In this document: positions 36,015-50,196 of the stretch, one piece after another
Numbering within the stretch: the stretch's first letter is position 1
Layout of the letters: every line of letters starts with the position of its first letter
NCBI GenBank assembly: GCA_015657535.1
Contig: JADHZB010001799.1
Location: 1-64,000 of the forward strand
DNA from: Nephromyces sp. MM_2019
Taxonomy: Eukaryota; Apicomplexa; Aconoidasida; Nephromycida
Length of the DNA stretch: 64,000 nucleotides
Reading direction: 5' to 3'
The notes under the pieces: generated by a model
The model's input: only the letters and a program-made list of their open reading frames with translations
Database searches by the model: none
What the model was told of the DNA's origin: nothing
Program-made: the position numbers and the translations under genes

Positions 36015-38312
36015 TTACTTATTAAATAAAATTGCCCGTGATAGGAGATACTCATCACGTATTCTGTATTTTCATATTAGATAAAAGTTTTATTCATATG
36101 ATTATGGTTATGCAAAAGCTATGTCCAGCTCAAATGTTGGTACATATTCGATAAATTCAAGTAAAACAAGCTTAATAAATACGCAGTGGTTTAATTTTAT
36201 AAAAGGAATTGTATACGCATACCTTGCTTCCTCATACTTTTCAGGAGAAAACTCATATAAATAGGCACACCCAGCATGGCAGGCTATAAAAATCTACCAA
36301 ATTAAAATATAGGATTTCTAGATTTAAATTTGATTTATATTGTTATTGAAAGATGAAGTTGGCATGCTATATTTATAATGTAAACATTTGTATAATTTTA
36401 CTTCAAATTTTTCTTTAGAATTCTGATCCAAAATATTTTCCAAAATAATAGCTATGGATGGAAGTGAGCTGCAAGGCTGACCCAGATTCAACCAAGATAT
36501 ACATTGAAAAGTAGCTATTACTTCTTTATATGAATTTGGTAGATAATTTAACAATGATGAGAAAGATAAGTGGCAAAAATTCTTAATTGAATCCAGGTAA
36601 ATCCTTGAATATGACGACATATCATAATAAAATGATTTATTCGTTTCCAAGCTGTGAAAAGAGTTTGAAAGTAAAAAACTTAGGAACTATCTGCATATGC
36701 TTGTAATGCTCTTTCGAACACTTGAAATTAACAGGGCTTAATTAAATATATAAGCTCGCTATAAATAAGCTCAGTGTGTAAAAATTTACCTTAGATCCGA
36801 GTCTTGATTTTGGTCATAATTTTCACAATTTAATTTATTATTAATACAGCATTCACTAATAGAATTCTCTTGTGTAATTGTTTTAAAAGTGTGTGTATCA
36901 TTTTTGCTTTGGTCCATAAAACCAAGTTTGAAAACATAGACAGAGCCAGAAGACCCTAAAGTGTTTTAATGTTATCATACAAGTAAAGTTGTATTTAGAT
37001 CCTACAAGTGTTAAAGTACCTGTGGAAACAATATATCTACTGGAAGATGAAAAAGAAATCTGAAATAAAGTAATAGGTATTGTGCTCCTTCTAAGGCTAT
37101 AAAGCCTTTGGAAGTCGGGGATTGACCAAATTCTTATTATAGTTCCCTATAACAGCACAATGCTTTGAAGCTTTAAGATATGCTCAAAAGGACTAGCTAG
37201 TATACTGAGCTTTATTATAATTAAGGTTTTTATGCGTTTAATTTGAATATTTACCTTGATCGAAGCTGTTGCCAGCATTGTTGCAGACTTGTTAAAGCTC
37301 ATTAGCTTCACAGGGCTTTTATGTGTATCAGCCTGACTTGGTATTTTTGAATTATAAGTATCAATTAATTCTATTTTCCCAGTCAACCTACACATATAAA
37401 TAGCATATTAATTTTTAATTATAAGCTAGTAAATCATCTTGATCTGTTCATTTTCCAATGCTTTTGAAGCCAAACATAAATCCTCATGCTTGAAATAACC
37501 ATATCAGAAAAAAGTTTTTTGAGTATATAAAAAAGAATGACTTGATAGCTTATATATTAGAATTTGTTAGAAGTAATTAATAGATTCTAACCTTGAAGCG
37601 GGAATTACCAAATATCCATTTTCAAGAGATGTGCTTAAACAGCATACAAAAGGTGTACAAAAATAGTCAAATTCATGTTTAATTGTTCTTAAAAAAACAA
37701 GTGACTCCAAATCATATATCCTTAAAGAATTTTCTAATCCTACTATGACCCTCCTAGGGTTCATTTTTACTGTGTGTATTGGAGAATTAAAAGAGAATGA
37801 TGTGGATGCAGCTTTGGTATGGGTATTCCACATTATCAGGCATCTTGATGAAGTCTTATATCCGCTACTAGAACCTTTTGACAAAAGCTCAAACAAAGAA
37901 ATAATTTATTATACACATGTATTAGTAAGCATTAGAGCTATCATAAAATCATTTGCGAAAAAAAAAAAAAATCCACAGTAATAATAATGTTTACAGAAAG
38001 TGCTAGATAAACTATTCAATAATTATGAATTGTTTAAGCTGTCCAGGAAAACATCTTATTGTTAAAAATTTCAAACTTACCAACCAAGGCTATCAATTCA
38101 TTTGGTGAAAGCATTTCTATTATACTAATTCCACCAATTAATTCTTTCGCAATTATTTTAAAAGGCTTTATAGAGTGTATGAAAAATCCATTTGTGGTCC
38201 CAACAGTTAGGAATTCATTGTTATGGTTAAATCCTAAGAAGAGTATGTCAGAGAAATTACTTTGGTTATGATTAAGCGCTCTTTCCTCCATTCCTCTAAT
38301 CTCATCAATCAT
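36015..38312 (-). CDS. ATG18: Atg18/WIPI-type PROPPIN (phosphoinositide-binding beta-propeller)
   Basis: Seven-bladed propeller that binds PI3P on autophagic or endosomal membranes; in apicomplexans the family serves apicoplast maintenance. Eight exons join in frame: 38312-38081, 37874-37592, 37387-37255, 37146-37020, 36955-36790, 36651-36402, 36293-36223 and 36063-36015 (TAA). They give 436 residues. Diagnostic blocks are FLGFNHNNEFLTVGTTNGF, a LIMWNTHTKA blade, FNSPIHTVKMNPRRVIVGLE, IPSQADTHKSPVKLMSFNKS and ATASIKGTIIRIWSI. The lipid-binding motif reads SLRRST where most relatives have F/LRRG: both arginines remain, but the glycine is Ser. The region after blade 5 has a long Asn/Asp-rich insert (NNKLNCENYDQNQDSD). 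The last exon is short (RIRDEYLLSRAILFNK). Confidence 0.9.
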
Positions 38313-38383
38313 TCAAAAATGCGTTTCATATATGTTTTTAGAGATTAGTGAAGGATTACCTATTCAATTGAATATATAAATAA

Positions 38384-38414
<31 letters not shown>

Positions 38415-40297
38415 ATACATATATATAAATAAATTAAATATTCATTTAAAAGCCATATTGATAATTCCTTGATGAAGATTCAGACAAGAAAAAAGTAAAG
38501 ACGATGAAAAATAAGTATTCTAATGCTCTGGAATCTTAATTTCAATGTGTTTTTGAAAAACTTTAATCAGACTATATTGATCCAAACTCTGTAAAAAGCT
38601 TATAAATTTATCGATATCTAATATGTCTGGAATACTGTGGATTTTTTAGTGTTTTGATAACAAACACTTTCAACTAAATTAATTAATGAAATCTATATTT
38701 GATGTTTGCAAAGATATACTTTTGAGTATAATATTTGATATGGGTCTGTGTTGGTTTATGTACCATTTGATATGTGCTTTGCTGGATATTGCAAGGATGT
38801 CTGTATGGGTAAGGTTGTTTTTGCATATATTTGTCTGCTCATATTTTAATTGAGTGTTAACTTGTTTATCTGGCTTTTTTTGTACATGAAAATGCTTGCA
38901 TGTGAGAAAATAGGTGCGTGATTCTATATACTTTCAAATGAATACAATAAATACTATGGGTCTAATTTTCCCGCAAATAATATTCAAATTATTCTCAATG
39001 AAAATGCACAAAAAGTGTAAAAACAATTGTTAAAACATAATAACATTTAAAGCATATCACGCCTATATTCAATTTTGAGTCATCTTTTAATTCATATTGT
39101 TAAGTAGATGGAAAATTTGAATTAAATTTTGAAATCTCAATTTATGTATGAAAATATGCACTTATACTAGAACAACAGCTGTCTATTTCGAATTGTTGAC
39201 AATTGGTAATACTCAACAACTTTTCTCCCATAATATATAAACACCCTAAACTGCAAGTTAAGAAGCTAGCTGAAAATGTTGAAAGTCCTATTAGATATCA
39301 TATAATAAATATTTCATTCTAGTAAGTAATGTCGCAAGTTCTTAAGCAATGTATTTCATAGATATTATTTAGATAACTCCTATTTTATCATTAATTGAAG
39401 TTTTATCATTATAGAATATCGAATTCCTTCGGAATCTTCTCAAAAGTGAGAGGATTTACCTATTTATATTACCACACTCACCCAAGATAAATTGAACCCT
39501 GAAATCTCACATCAGAATATCATCCTGATTTTATTTAATAAGTTTGTTAGAAGTAGTTTAAAATTCTAAAATAAATATATACGTTGTAGATTACTAAATA
39601 TAGAGAAATTTTTAGGTAGAGCTCCTTTTTCACCATTATTGAACAACGAGCTTAAGTATCTAATATAGAACCTCGTTTATTTTAACTAAAATTTAATAAA
39701 TCCCATTTATCAATTGTTAGCTATTGTTGTCCCTTAGATAAAATCTGTAATTAATTAGATTAAGAGATTTAAAATCCAATAAACTGTGGAGATATTCACT
39801 TTTGGTGATAACCACCCACAAATTATCGTTATATATTATGAGTTACAATTTATTGAATTTTAACTTTTCTAAAATTTTGATATCTAAAGCTTTCCAACAG
39901 ACTAATCTTTTAATATTAGTGATTTTCAAAACCTTATACTGAGAATAAATTTATTATAAAATTACTAGAAAAATCAAGCTTGTCAAGGTTGTTAATCAAA
40001 AAAGAGTATGGTATGATTTGAATCTTTTATTTAAAAAATTTAAGTATTTGTATCAAAAATCATTGTTAAAGTAAATAATTATCAAATCTATGGTTACTGG
40101 GCTATTACGTATAAGAAAAGTGGAAATATCAAGTTGCTATAATGAGTGCTTATCTAAATTGAAGGGGTTTTCTCCATTATAAGCGAAAATTTCCAAAAAT
40201 TTTGCAATTGTACAAATTGTTCTTAAGTTAGCAAAATTTTGAATCTTAGAACGAAAAATTATGTGTAGAATTTAATATTGAGATAAGGGGATGAAAT
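38313..40297. other. About 2 kb without recognisable genes
   Basis: AT-rich spacer upstream of Atg18 and downstream of the first Rab11 gene. It holds the TA tract at 38375-38440. No coding character elsewhere. Confidence 0.5.
38375..38440. repeat. TA/AAAT microsatellite
   Basis: TA repeats with interspersed AAATA units forming near-perfect inverted repeats. It lies about 60 nt upstream of the Atg18 start codon and may therefore be in its promoter region. Confidence 0.85.
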
Positions 40298-41499
<1,202 letters not shown>

Positions 41500-44400
41500 T
41501 GTAAGAATTACAGGTTCGAGTTCTATCTGATAATGGTAAAATGTTGTAATGAAATAGATTAACAAAATAGATAAAAATTTTGAAAATAAGCTTGTTCATA
41601 TCCATCAATTATGATAAAAGAGGGTATGTTATGGATCTATCAAGGTGTATGCATAAATTAAAGGCGCACCTGGTTAGGATTTAAGAGGAGTAGGAGGGTG
41701 TAATAGCAAATGCTCTAAAGAAACCTTAGATGATTATATTTTATTTTCGAGAATGTTGATAGGAGATCTTTGATAAAAAAAGAAAATGTATATACAGATT
41801 TTTTTGAAATAATTAGTTCCTTTGGAGAAGATGAATTGGTGAGTGTTTAACAATTAAGAAGGGCTTAAGGAATTGGTGTTATTAATCAATTACCATGATT
41901 TAATGTCTCAAGCTTGTGTGAGATTAATGCTGTGAGCAAAACAGAAGATTGAAGCAATTAGCTGCTGCAATATGTGCTATGAATCGGTTTATAAGTTAAA
42001 ATGCCTTGATTGGTGCCGGCTTGCGCAAATACATATGGTTGATTAGCAGTCTATTAAGATTTATCATAGGTGTTGAATTTATTTACATAGTTAGTTTGTT
42101 TTGTTCTTGTGTTAGCTGCCACTGATGCTTAGAGCTAAGTTAGTCCCTTACTTTATCGTATGATGTATTTATTACTCACGATGAATAGATAGTAAAAACA
42201 AAATTGAATTTCATCCTTAAATGACATATTTTATTGCTGTACGTTTATTGGTAGCTTTTGTGACTTGGACCATTTTCATCTGAAATTGTGGAATAGTTAT
42301 CAAGTGGTAGGTAGATAAAATCTCTTAAAAAGCACTACGGTATTAAAACTTTATTTTTGCTAAGATCTTCATAGATAAATCACTTTACAAATTGATTATT
42401 TTTAATCTAAAATCAATATGAGAAAATTCTCATAAAAAAACAGCTATGTAATCATTTTAAAAAAATTTCCAATCACTTTTATTTGCTTAACTTTGATTGA
42501 TAAAATTATTAAAGTGGTAATTGAAAAGTCCTGTATTTGAATTTTAAAACAAATTATTCCATACCAGGCCTAGCTGAATGAACCTCACATTCAAGCTAAG
42601 TATGATGATCGTTCCGGCAGCATGTAAAAACATTTAATTACTTTTACACATCGTGAAACAACATTGAGCTTGTATCCAACTTAAGTTTTCAATTTCGAAC
42701 TAAAACATAAGTTAGTAATCAAAACATCCCCAAATAAAAATTTATTAGAATTACTAACACACGAATTGCTTGAGAAATTTGATGGTTTGCAATAGCTATA
42801 TCAAATTTTTGTTTTGCTGCTTCTAAATCAATAGTTAAAGTAATTAATTTGACTATTTACAACAGTTAACATTTAAAAATTGGACTTAATCTACATATTA
42901 TGTGCTATAAGAGATTATACATTTTCGGAAAATCAAACTCATAAAATTAAAATCAGTATGAATGCGTTAAAGCTCCTTTGAAGCTCCAAAGCACCAAGAA
43001 CACAAGAGTATTTCATTTAACGTTTCTTTATAAATTTTCACTAATCAGAAATTGAATGAAAATTTTTAATAGGTACTTGCAAAACTAAAACTACTCATGA
43101 TAAGTAATAGAGCAGGGAGAGTTTGTTCAAATTGAGACAAATCAGCCTTTTTTAGGTTGCTCATATCTATGAAAGTCCAAAACTAACTTAATATTTTGTT
43201 ACAGATTATTGAAACTAAGAAGATATTCATTCAAATCACATTCTAGAAATTACACTTTGTAATAACTTGAATTGTCACTGTTTCAAATTTCAAGATGTAT
43301 TTGGGATCCAAATTTTGGTATTATAACTCATTGAGCATCTGAGCAAGCAGTGAAATTTAATTCTTATCACACACTATGGAGTTTAGATCACTATCGGTTC
43401 AAACATTTTATCAGATTTAAATAATCTGCTATAGATTTAAAACCCAGTCTCTTTCTTGTAAATTTGGGAGTAATCTAAAAGTTAAATCGATTATGGAAGC
43501 ATAAACATTAAGAAAACTATTTCATTTACAACATTTTAAGCGTGCTGAGATATCAAATTTTACAACTAACACCTAAAGTCGTTTTTGTTATTTAGGAAAT
43601 TAACATGCCAATTACCCAACAAACTGACTTAAGTTAATAAATTCTCCCAAACATGATCTTTCTTAATTTAAACCCAAGCCCTTAACAATCGTTAGCTAAA
43701 GTGATCCTGGCTATTTGTTTTTTCCTTTGTCCTAAAAATTAAGCGCCCTTATTGAAACAAACTTGTGAAGAGAGATTGTAAATTTAAACCCACTAACATT
43801 AAGTGCTTCAAATTGCTTTTAATGATATTTGTTTACTCAATCATATTATTAAATATGTTCAAACCCTTTAGTAAGTGCATTTACTATAAAGAGAAATGAC
43901 AATATAGAGATTCTTTCTATACTTTATAAAATAAGCTCAGACCTTTGCTTTTATTTTTCTTAAATGATTGTTTTCTTAACATTTCTCAACGACTTTTTAT
44001 TTGGTTTCTATTATTTCTTATTTTCAAATTTATTTCATTAAATAATTGAAAATGATTATTTAGGTAGCAGACTATTATTTTGAAAAAATAATTAATAAGG
44101 AAATTTATACTTAAATAAAAGGCCAGTCATAAAATGTTATTTTGAAACATTGAAATATGAAAGAATTTAAGGACGTTTGATGGTTATATAAATTGATTAT
44201 CAATTAGAGAAATGAAATTCTTTAAAAAATAGGCAATATTATAAAATTTTGTTAAAGAAAATACCAGATTTTGTAGTTTTTTTTCATAGGCTTTGCTTTG
44301 TAAATTATATAAAATCAATAAATTATGTTCACTTTTACAAGATTAAAATAAAATTCTCTATGCAATTACTTTGAGTTGAGATATACCTATTTTATGTTAA

Positions 44401-44902
44401 TTGGAATGTCTTGAGAATGACATAAATCTGAGTATAATCTTTGAAATTAACCTGTTAATGAAAATAAAATAATCTAGTGTTTATTATGTTGACAAGTGCA
44501 GCATAATTAAAAGTAAAAACCGATTCTGAAACTTAGGACTATAATAAAGTTGATATTTCATTTAACAAAAAGTTTAATTTCATTAAAGTTTGTTAAAGAG
44601 TTGGTAAGTATAATTTAAAATATATAGTTGGTGTGTTATTGTAATCAATTTTAATGTATAAGTATTTAATGGATCAAATTTTGCCTCATCAAATAAAAAG
44701 ATTTTGCCTCTTATTTTAGCAAAATAGATATTTTTAATTCCAAAATGTTATTTGTATTATTAAAATTTGGTTAATAACCTTTTAGAATTGAAAAGTGTAA
44801 AAAAAATCCATAGATCATTGAGAAAATGCTTGGTGGTAATAAACTATAATAAAGTTTCTGGATCGCAAAGTAAGAATTTACAAAGAAAACTTGGGGTATG
44901 AT
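41500..44902. other. Spacer between the Rab11 copies, one possible exon
   Basis: About 3.4 kb, AT-rich. Only the minus-strand stretch near 42761-42835 looks coding-like. No third Rab copy or mobile element was seen. Confidence 0.45.
42761..42835 (-). other. Possible isolated exon or gene remnant
   Basis: The minus strand encodes TIDLEAAKQKFDIAIANHQI then SQAIR and ends at a GTGTTAG donor; an acceptor-like TTTAG lies inside its start. The composition is that of a helical protein segment and unlike the surrounding AT-rich noise. A short frame at about 43015 (-), starting MKYSCVLGALELQRSF, could be an upstream exon, but no donor was found. Function unknown. Confidence 0.2.
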
Positions 44903-46104
44903 TTAATTAGAGCAGCAATATTTAGCTTTCGGACGTGAAGCAGGTTCCTAATGATGAATAGAAAGTATTGTAAAGCTATTTATGCAAACATTTTCTATAA
45001 TTGTTCATACCGATTTTAATGGTACAGCTGGACCCGGTCCTGGGTTTGTTTGATCAGTTCCACTAGGCTTTGTAGGGCCTTGTAAGTATATTTCTGCGGT
45101 GGCATAAATTATTGAATAATGGGGGAATTAGCAGGTATTGTGCTTTTTAATGATCGAGAAGTCAATTGCTTATAAATATTACCTTTAAGAACTTGGTAAA
45201 ATGCTTCATTTACATTTGTAACATTTAAAGCTGAAGTTTCTATTAAAGCTAAATTATTTTTACCTGATATATTTTTAAGGGGAAATTTGTCAGACATATA
45301 TGCATGAGATCAAGATGTAACTCCAATAATATTAAATATGAAAAAAGTTTTACTTGCAAAATCCCTGGCTTCAGCTTGAGTAACCTGCCTTATATTTTCA
45401 AGGTCATCTTTATTACCAACTAATAGAATAACCACTTTGGGCCCTGCATGATCTCTTAGTTCTTTTAGCCAATTTTTAATCTGCATACATCAAATATTCT
45501 CTTTTTGAGTGAAAATTTATAACAAGATTGTTAAAAATTATATACGTTTTCAAAAGAAGATCTCTTCGAAATGTCATAAACTAGTAGTGCACCCTTTGCT
45601 CCTCTGTAATACGCAGATGTTATTGCTTGGAATCTTTCTTGTCCAGCTGATGTGAAAGCAAGATGTATATAGTAACTTAGAAAATAGAAAAGGTATGCAT
45701 AACCTGTATCCCATAACTGAGCATTTACAATGACATCGTCTGTTATGTTAACAATTTTTGATGTAAATTCTACACCAATTGTTGGCTTACTTCCTAGATC
45801 AAATTCACCCCTGGAAAATCTAATGAAAAAATCAATTGTAATGTCGTTTTCTCATAGATTGTAGAATAGTTATTCCAAAGCTAATAGAATGTTCAGTTCT
45901 ATTTCAAGCGTGCATAGCAACCAGAATAAAAAATCAATCAAACCTTGAAAGTAAGTTGGACTTTCCTACTCCAGAGTCTCCTATTAGTACAACTGTTATA
46001 ATTTTAAATACGGGATAATTATTGATGGAGCTTAGTAGATATTTATTGATTAAAATTAACATACCTTTGTAAAGGAAGTTATAATTTTCTTTTGTTTCTG
46101 CCAT
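44903..46104 (-). CDS. Rab11-type small GTPase, copy B
   Basis: Tandem paralogue of the gene at 40298-41499, with the same eight-exon layout and strand. Start is [13 protein letters not shown], followed by [59 protein letters not shown] and ETSALN. The linker is Pro/Gly-rich ([17 protein letters not shown]). After splicing at 45010-45012 into the last exon (starting near 44947) the tail reads [14 protein letters not shown], a double-cysteine lipid site. Without that splice a TGA follows immediately and the anchor would be lost. Length is about 216 residues. Differences from copy A concentrate in the N-terminus, around switch I and in the tail; the middle is nearly identical. Confidence 0.95.
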
Positions 46105-47517
46105 TTTAAGTTTATAATTTCAGAATTGGATTTGGAAAAGAGAAAAGTAACTCTACCTATTTAAGTAATTAAAATTACGAGAATAGTAAAACTAGAAGGG
46201 GATACAGTATTTAAACACAAGATGTTTGGGATTAGAGCCAGGAAATATTCACAAAAACACCAGAAAGGAGGTGTTGTTAGCAGTTCTACTCAAATATGTT
46301 AAGTGTGAAATTCTTTTCGCACTTAGAGTTTTAATAAATCTATGCTCGTGAATAAAAAGAGGTTATTGAAAACAAAAATTATAAATAAAACAGTCATGTT
46401 CGAAAACTAGTAAAATTTCTATAAATATATGTATAGGTACTGTTTTCGGTTCTATTCATAAAAAAGGGTTATGTCCCAAATGAATTAATAAGCTGAATGA
46501 TAAAAATATTAATGTTTAATTAAAAAATTTTACTAACTAAATTAAAGGAGTTGAATAGCTATCACTTATGTTAGGTATAAAAATATGTATATGTTTCATG
46601 TCTAAAACAAAAGATGTGTGTTGACACTTATTATTGTCCAGCTTGATGTGAGTAGATTTCAAACATATACAGCTCTATAAATTGCACATTACTCTGCTCC
46701 AAGCAAACCTACGTGACTATTATGTAACAAGCTATAAAAGAATCCAACAGCACGGCGAATATGAAAACACAATAAAAAACACATGATTATAAGATAATAC
46801 AAATCTCACAAATTCTTGGCTTGAATTAAAAGTTTTATTCAAAGAGCAAATAACTTTTTCTGATATAATATCTAATTCAATTTAACTTTATATAAAAATG
46901 TTGGAATACGAAAATTTTTAGTCTATTTTCAGTTCAGGCAGGCAAAAGTATTGTTAAGCTTTTCACAACTTTTAGGCATTGAATTCAGATCGATGCTGAT
47001 ATTGAAAATTTCCTAGAGCCTAATTGTAAAGCAATAAAGTAAAAAATTTTATTCATGTATTCTCTCTCTTTCGTTCTCTTTTCCAATTTTATTACTTATC
47101 TCTATTTATTATATTTGATTAGGAAAAGAATTCATTGATAACATCTTCAATAGACATTTTTCTCTGGTGATTGAATTGAAATGTATAACGTAAATTTTAC
47201 AAAAAATAGAGCCTTTTTATATATTCGTTATTAATTCTCAATAACAGATTTTTCAAAATCTTTGATATTTTTTGATTTAATTTTTTAAAAATCTTTTATT
47301 TGATATAAAAAAAACTACAACTTGTTTTTCTAAGATCAAAGTTGCAAAGAGATTATCTTGCTTTAAAAATTAAATCAATTTTAAGCCATTATTCAACGAA
47401 TTTTGAGTTGCTTCATCTAAACTATAACTAAGTTGCATGAATAATGAATGATTCAAGTTCTCTAAATTAAGCTAGCTTTATTTACATTTTACCAACTAAA
47501 CTTTTAACAACACACAA

Positions 47518-47745
47518 TTACGATGCTGAACATACTCTACAAGCAGATTTTCCTATATTAATAGCATGTCTGATAGATTTAATAAATAACTCAGACTCTA
47601 AAAATATTTCACCATCTTTAGCAGAAATAACAATTGTTGGAATATAGGATGAAATATACATTGCCTTCTTGAGTGTCAATTATAGTTGAAGCTGTTAAAG
47701 ATCTCCTTTCAAATTTTTCGTATAGTTTTGCTGCTCTTCTGAAGG
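47518..47745 (-). pseudogene. Possible decayed or frameshifted small gene
   Basis: Two overlapping minus-strand frames look protein-like. The upstream one reads RRAAKLYEKFERRSLTAS and then TIIDTQEG. The downstream one, opened by an ATG at 47661, runs 47 codons with [31 protein letters not shown] and SACRVCSAS before TAA. They are one frame apart around 47660, so this is either a frameshifted pseudogene or two exons joined by a very short intron. I do not recognise the family. Confidence 0.3.
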
Positions 47746-48271
47746 TTTAAAATATGTGAAATATTCTCCCGGATAAGCTTATTTACCAGGAGGGCGGGCG
47801 CCTTAATAAGGATAGTTCTCTATAAGCTATTTGCTTAAATCATCATCCACAGTTGAAGAAATTTAAATTATATCGAAAATATTCTCCACCTGAAATTGAT
47901 AAAAAACTACTAAAAACGGAGAAGAATGCTTAAAATCTGTTGTCGTTATTACAAGATTATAGACAAATTTTTTATGCATCAAATTCTGCTATAAAACAAT
48001 TGAAAAATCGAATATAAAAATATTGATGAAAATCAGAAAGAAGTAGTTGAAAGCCAAATGTATCTTTGTGGGATAACATTGTAAATACTATCACTGTAAA
48101 TACATCATAAGAGTTTCGTCTACTATTATTGCTGATTTAAATAGGAAAATATAGTTGTTCAAGAAATAAATGTGTCTAATACATTATAAATGAAGAAATA
48201 AAAATTTTAAGTGAGCCCCTTAAAAAAGGTAGGGGATAATGTAGTAAATTTCCATCAGAATACCAGAGTTT

Positions 48272-48373
48272 AATGAATGGAATCTGAGGAATAAAATACA
48301 AATATTACAAAATTCAAAAGAAAGTTTTGAAATAATAAAAGAATGGCAGCAGTCATTAGAAGACAATAGATAG
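48272..48373 (+). other. Coding-like fragment, possible gene remnant
   Basis: A 33-codon plus-strand frame with NEWNLRNKIQILQNSKESF and EIIKEWQQSLEDNR before TAG. Composition suggests a coiled or helical tail. Upstream, the same strand shows only short frames broken by stops. It has no start and no clear partner exon. Confidence 0.2.
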
Positions 48374-50196
48374 TATTTATAACGGTGGTCTCCAATGGCA
48401 CATTTTGCAACTTCAGCACCAATTAATCAGCCTAATATAGTAAATAATTTCTACCAAAACAATAGCACAAAAATTTGTATGTTTTACATATCTACCACAA
48501 GGCGAGCTAAATTAATAATGTTATACCTAGCGTTAGTGACAAATTAATCGAATTGTTGAGAAGATAGCAAGCTTTAATTTGTTAGTCACGCACCGTTTAG
48601 GTTTTTAATAAGGAAATAACAATTTATGTAATTAAAAAATTTTAATGGGAACTTAAAAGTTACTCTTGCACCAACAACACCTTTAAAACTTCTTCTAAAC
48701 GCCCTATTTTGTTATTTAGAAATGTCAATGAAACAATACAAAAGTCAGACATTCCAAGTAAATAATTAGTCAAACAGGAAATATGCACACACCACCGTCA
48801 ACAAACATGCTCAATTAAAAGTACCCAGCTATTGGCAAGTACTGTTGAGAGCGTTCTATACTTAACAATACGCATAAAGCACACACGCACCATTAGACGC
48901 TGACTCATCGCATAGACACACCAACTCATACAAGTGTGCACACATGCTCTATTTACATCAATTAGGTAAGATGAATTAATGAATGATGCTTTTTCCTAAT
49001 AATAATCTCAAATAATTTTTACGATTTAAAAACAAAATAAATAGCTAACAATCTCATAGACACCTAAAAAAACAATTGAATCAGATTTGATAATAAATAA
49101 GATTTGCAACTAAATTGCTTTTAATACAGATTTGATAAAATTTTTATAAAAATCCCCAAATCGTGATCATATAGAATATTCATGAATTAAAATTTTTTAG
49201 TCTATGTGATATTAAGTAAGAGCTTCAATTTTTTATTCAAAAATTGATCAGCTTCATAGTTAGGAGAAGACATCCAGAAGGAATATTATAGTTTATAGTA
49301 ATTGCATTAAATACAATAAGATCTTTACGAAATCTTTCCAGTTTACATAAAAACAGTGTATTTTACACATTTCACTTGCTTCATAAGAAAAAAGTTTTCG
49401 GATACAAGATTCAAAATTTGGAACACAAACAAATTAATAGTGATATTAAGTTAATGTATTTAAATACTTTAAAACTACAAAAGTTTTCAATAAAAAGCCT
49501 AACCATACATTTCACCCATATCCTGATATAGATTTCCACAATTTCTGATATAAACAAAATTATCTATGTATATTGCTTTAAACTAATACAATTCTAAGAT
49601 TATTTAAACTAACATTTGATTTTATCTTTAAAACTTGTTCCAATTATATGGACATAAATTTCAATCAGAATGAAGAGATTATGATGATTCGAATTATTTT
49701 ATCTCAAACTTTTAAATTATTCACAATAATGAAATCTAGAGTTAAGTAGCTTAATATACAGCTCAAGAATTGAATGATATAAGAAGAATGCTCAAGATTG
49801 TTTATGGCGGGTTACATTATTTTCAATATGTATATAATGTTAAGAATTTTGAAAGTTTAATTATTCACTAAAAATAGCTCATTTTAAGTCGCATTTTTTG
49901 GAAAGCTTAATTTGTTTTAAAATTATGTATATAATATCTATTTTAAAAGGTTTTAAAGTTTAATTAATATTTTCAAATCAAAATAAATTAAAATTAAAAA
50001 TTAAACATTTAAAATGGATGTTGTAAAGTTTCCACTTCGAATTTGGAAAAATAAATTTAGGATTTTTAGCGAGCTTCTTCTTTTCGAACATTATTGATCC
50101 AGATCATCAATGTATATTTCACTAAACTTTTGTTTTATGAGGACATTGAACATATGTATATATATACATATCTACATTTAATAATTAAATTCAATG

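Larger units (their letters stand above)
46105..50196. other. About 4 kb with only gene debris
   Basis: AT-rich spacer between Rab11 copy B and Cdc45. Candidate remnants lie at 47518-47745 (-) and 48272-48373 (+). A GC-richer, CA-rich stretch at about 48780-48960 has no open frame of note. Confidence 0.45.

Noticed and set aside
37745..37981. 78-codon plus-strand frame
   Set aside because: Antisense of an Atg18 exon with clear propeller motifs on the minus strand.
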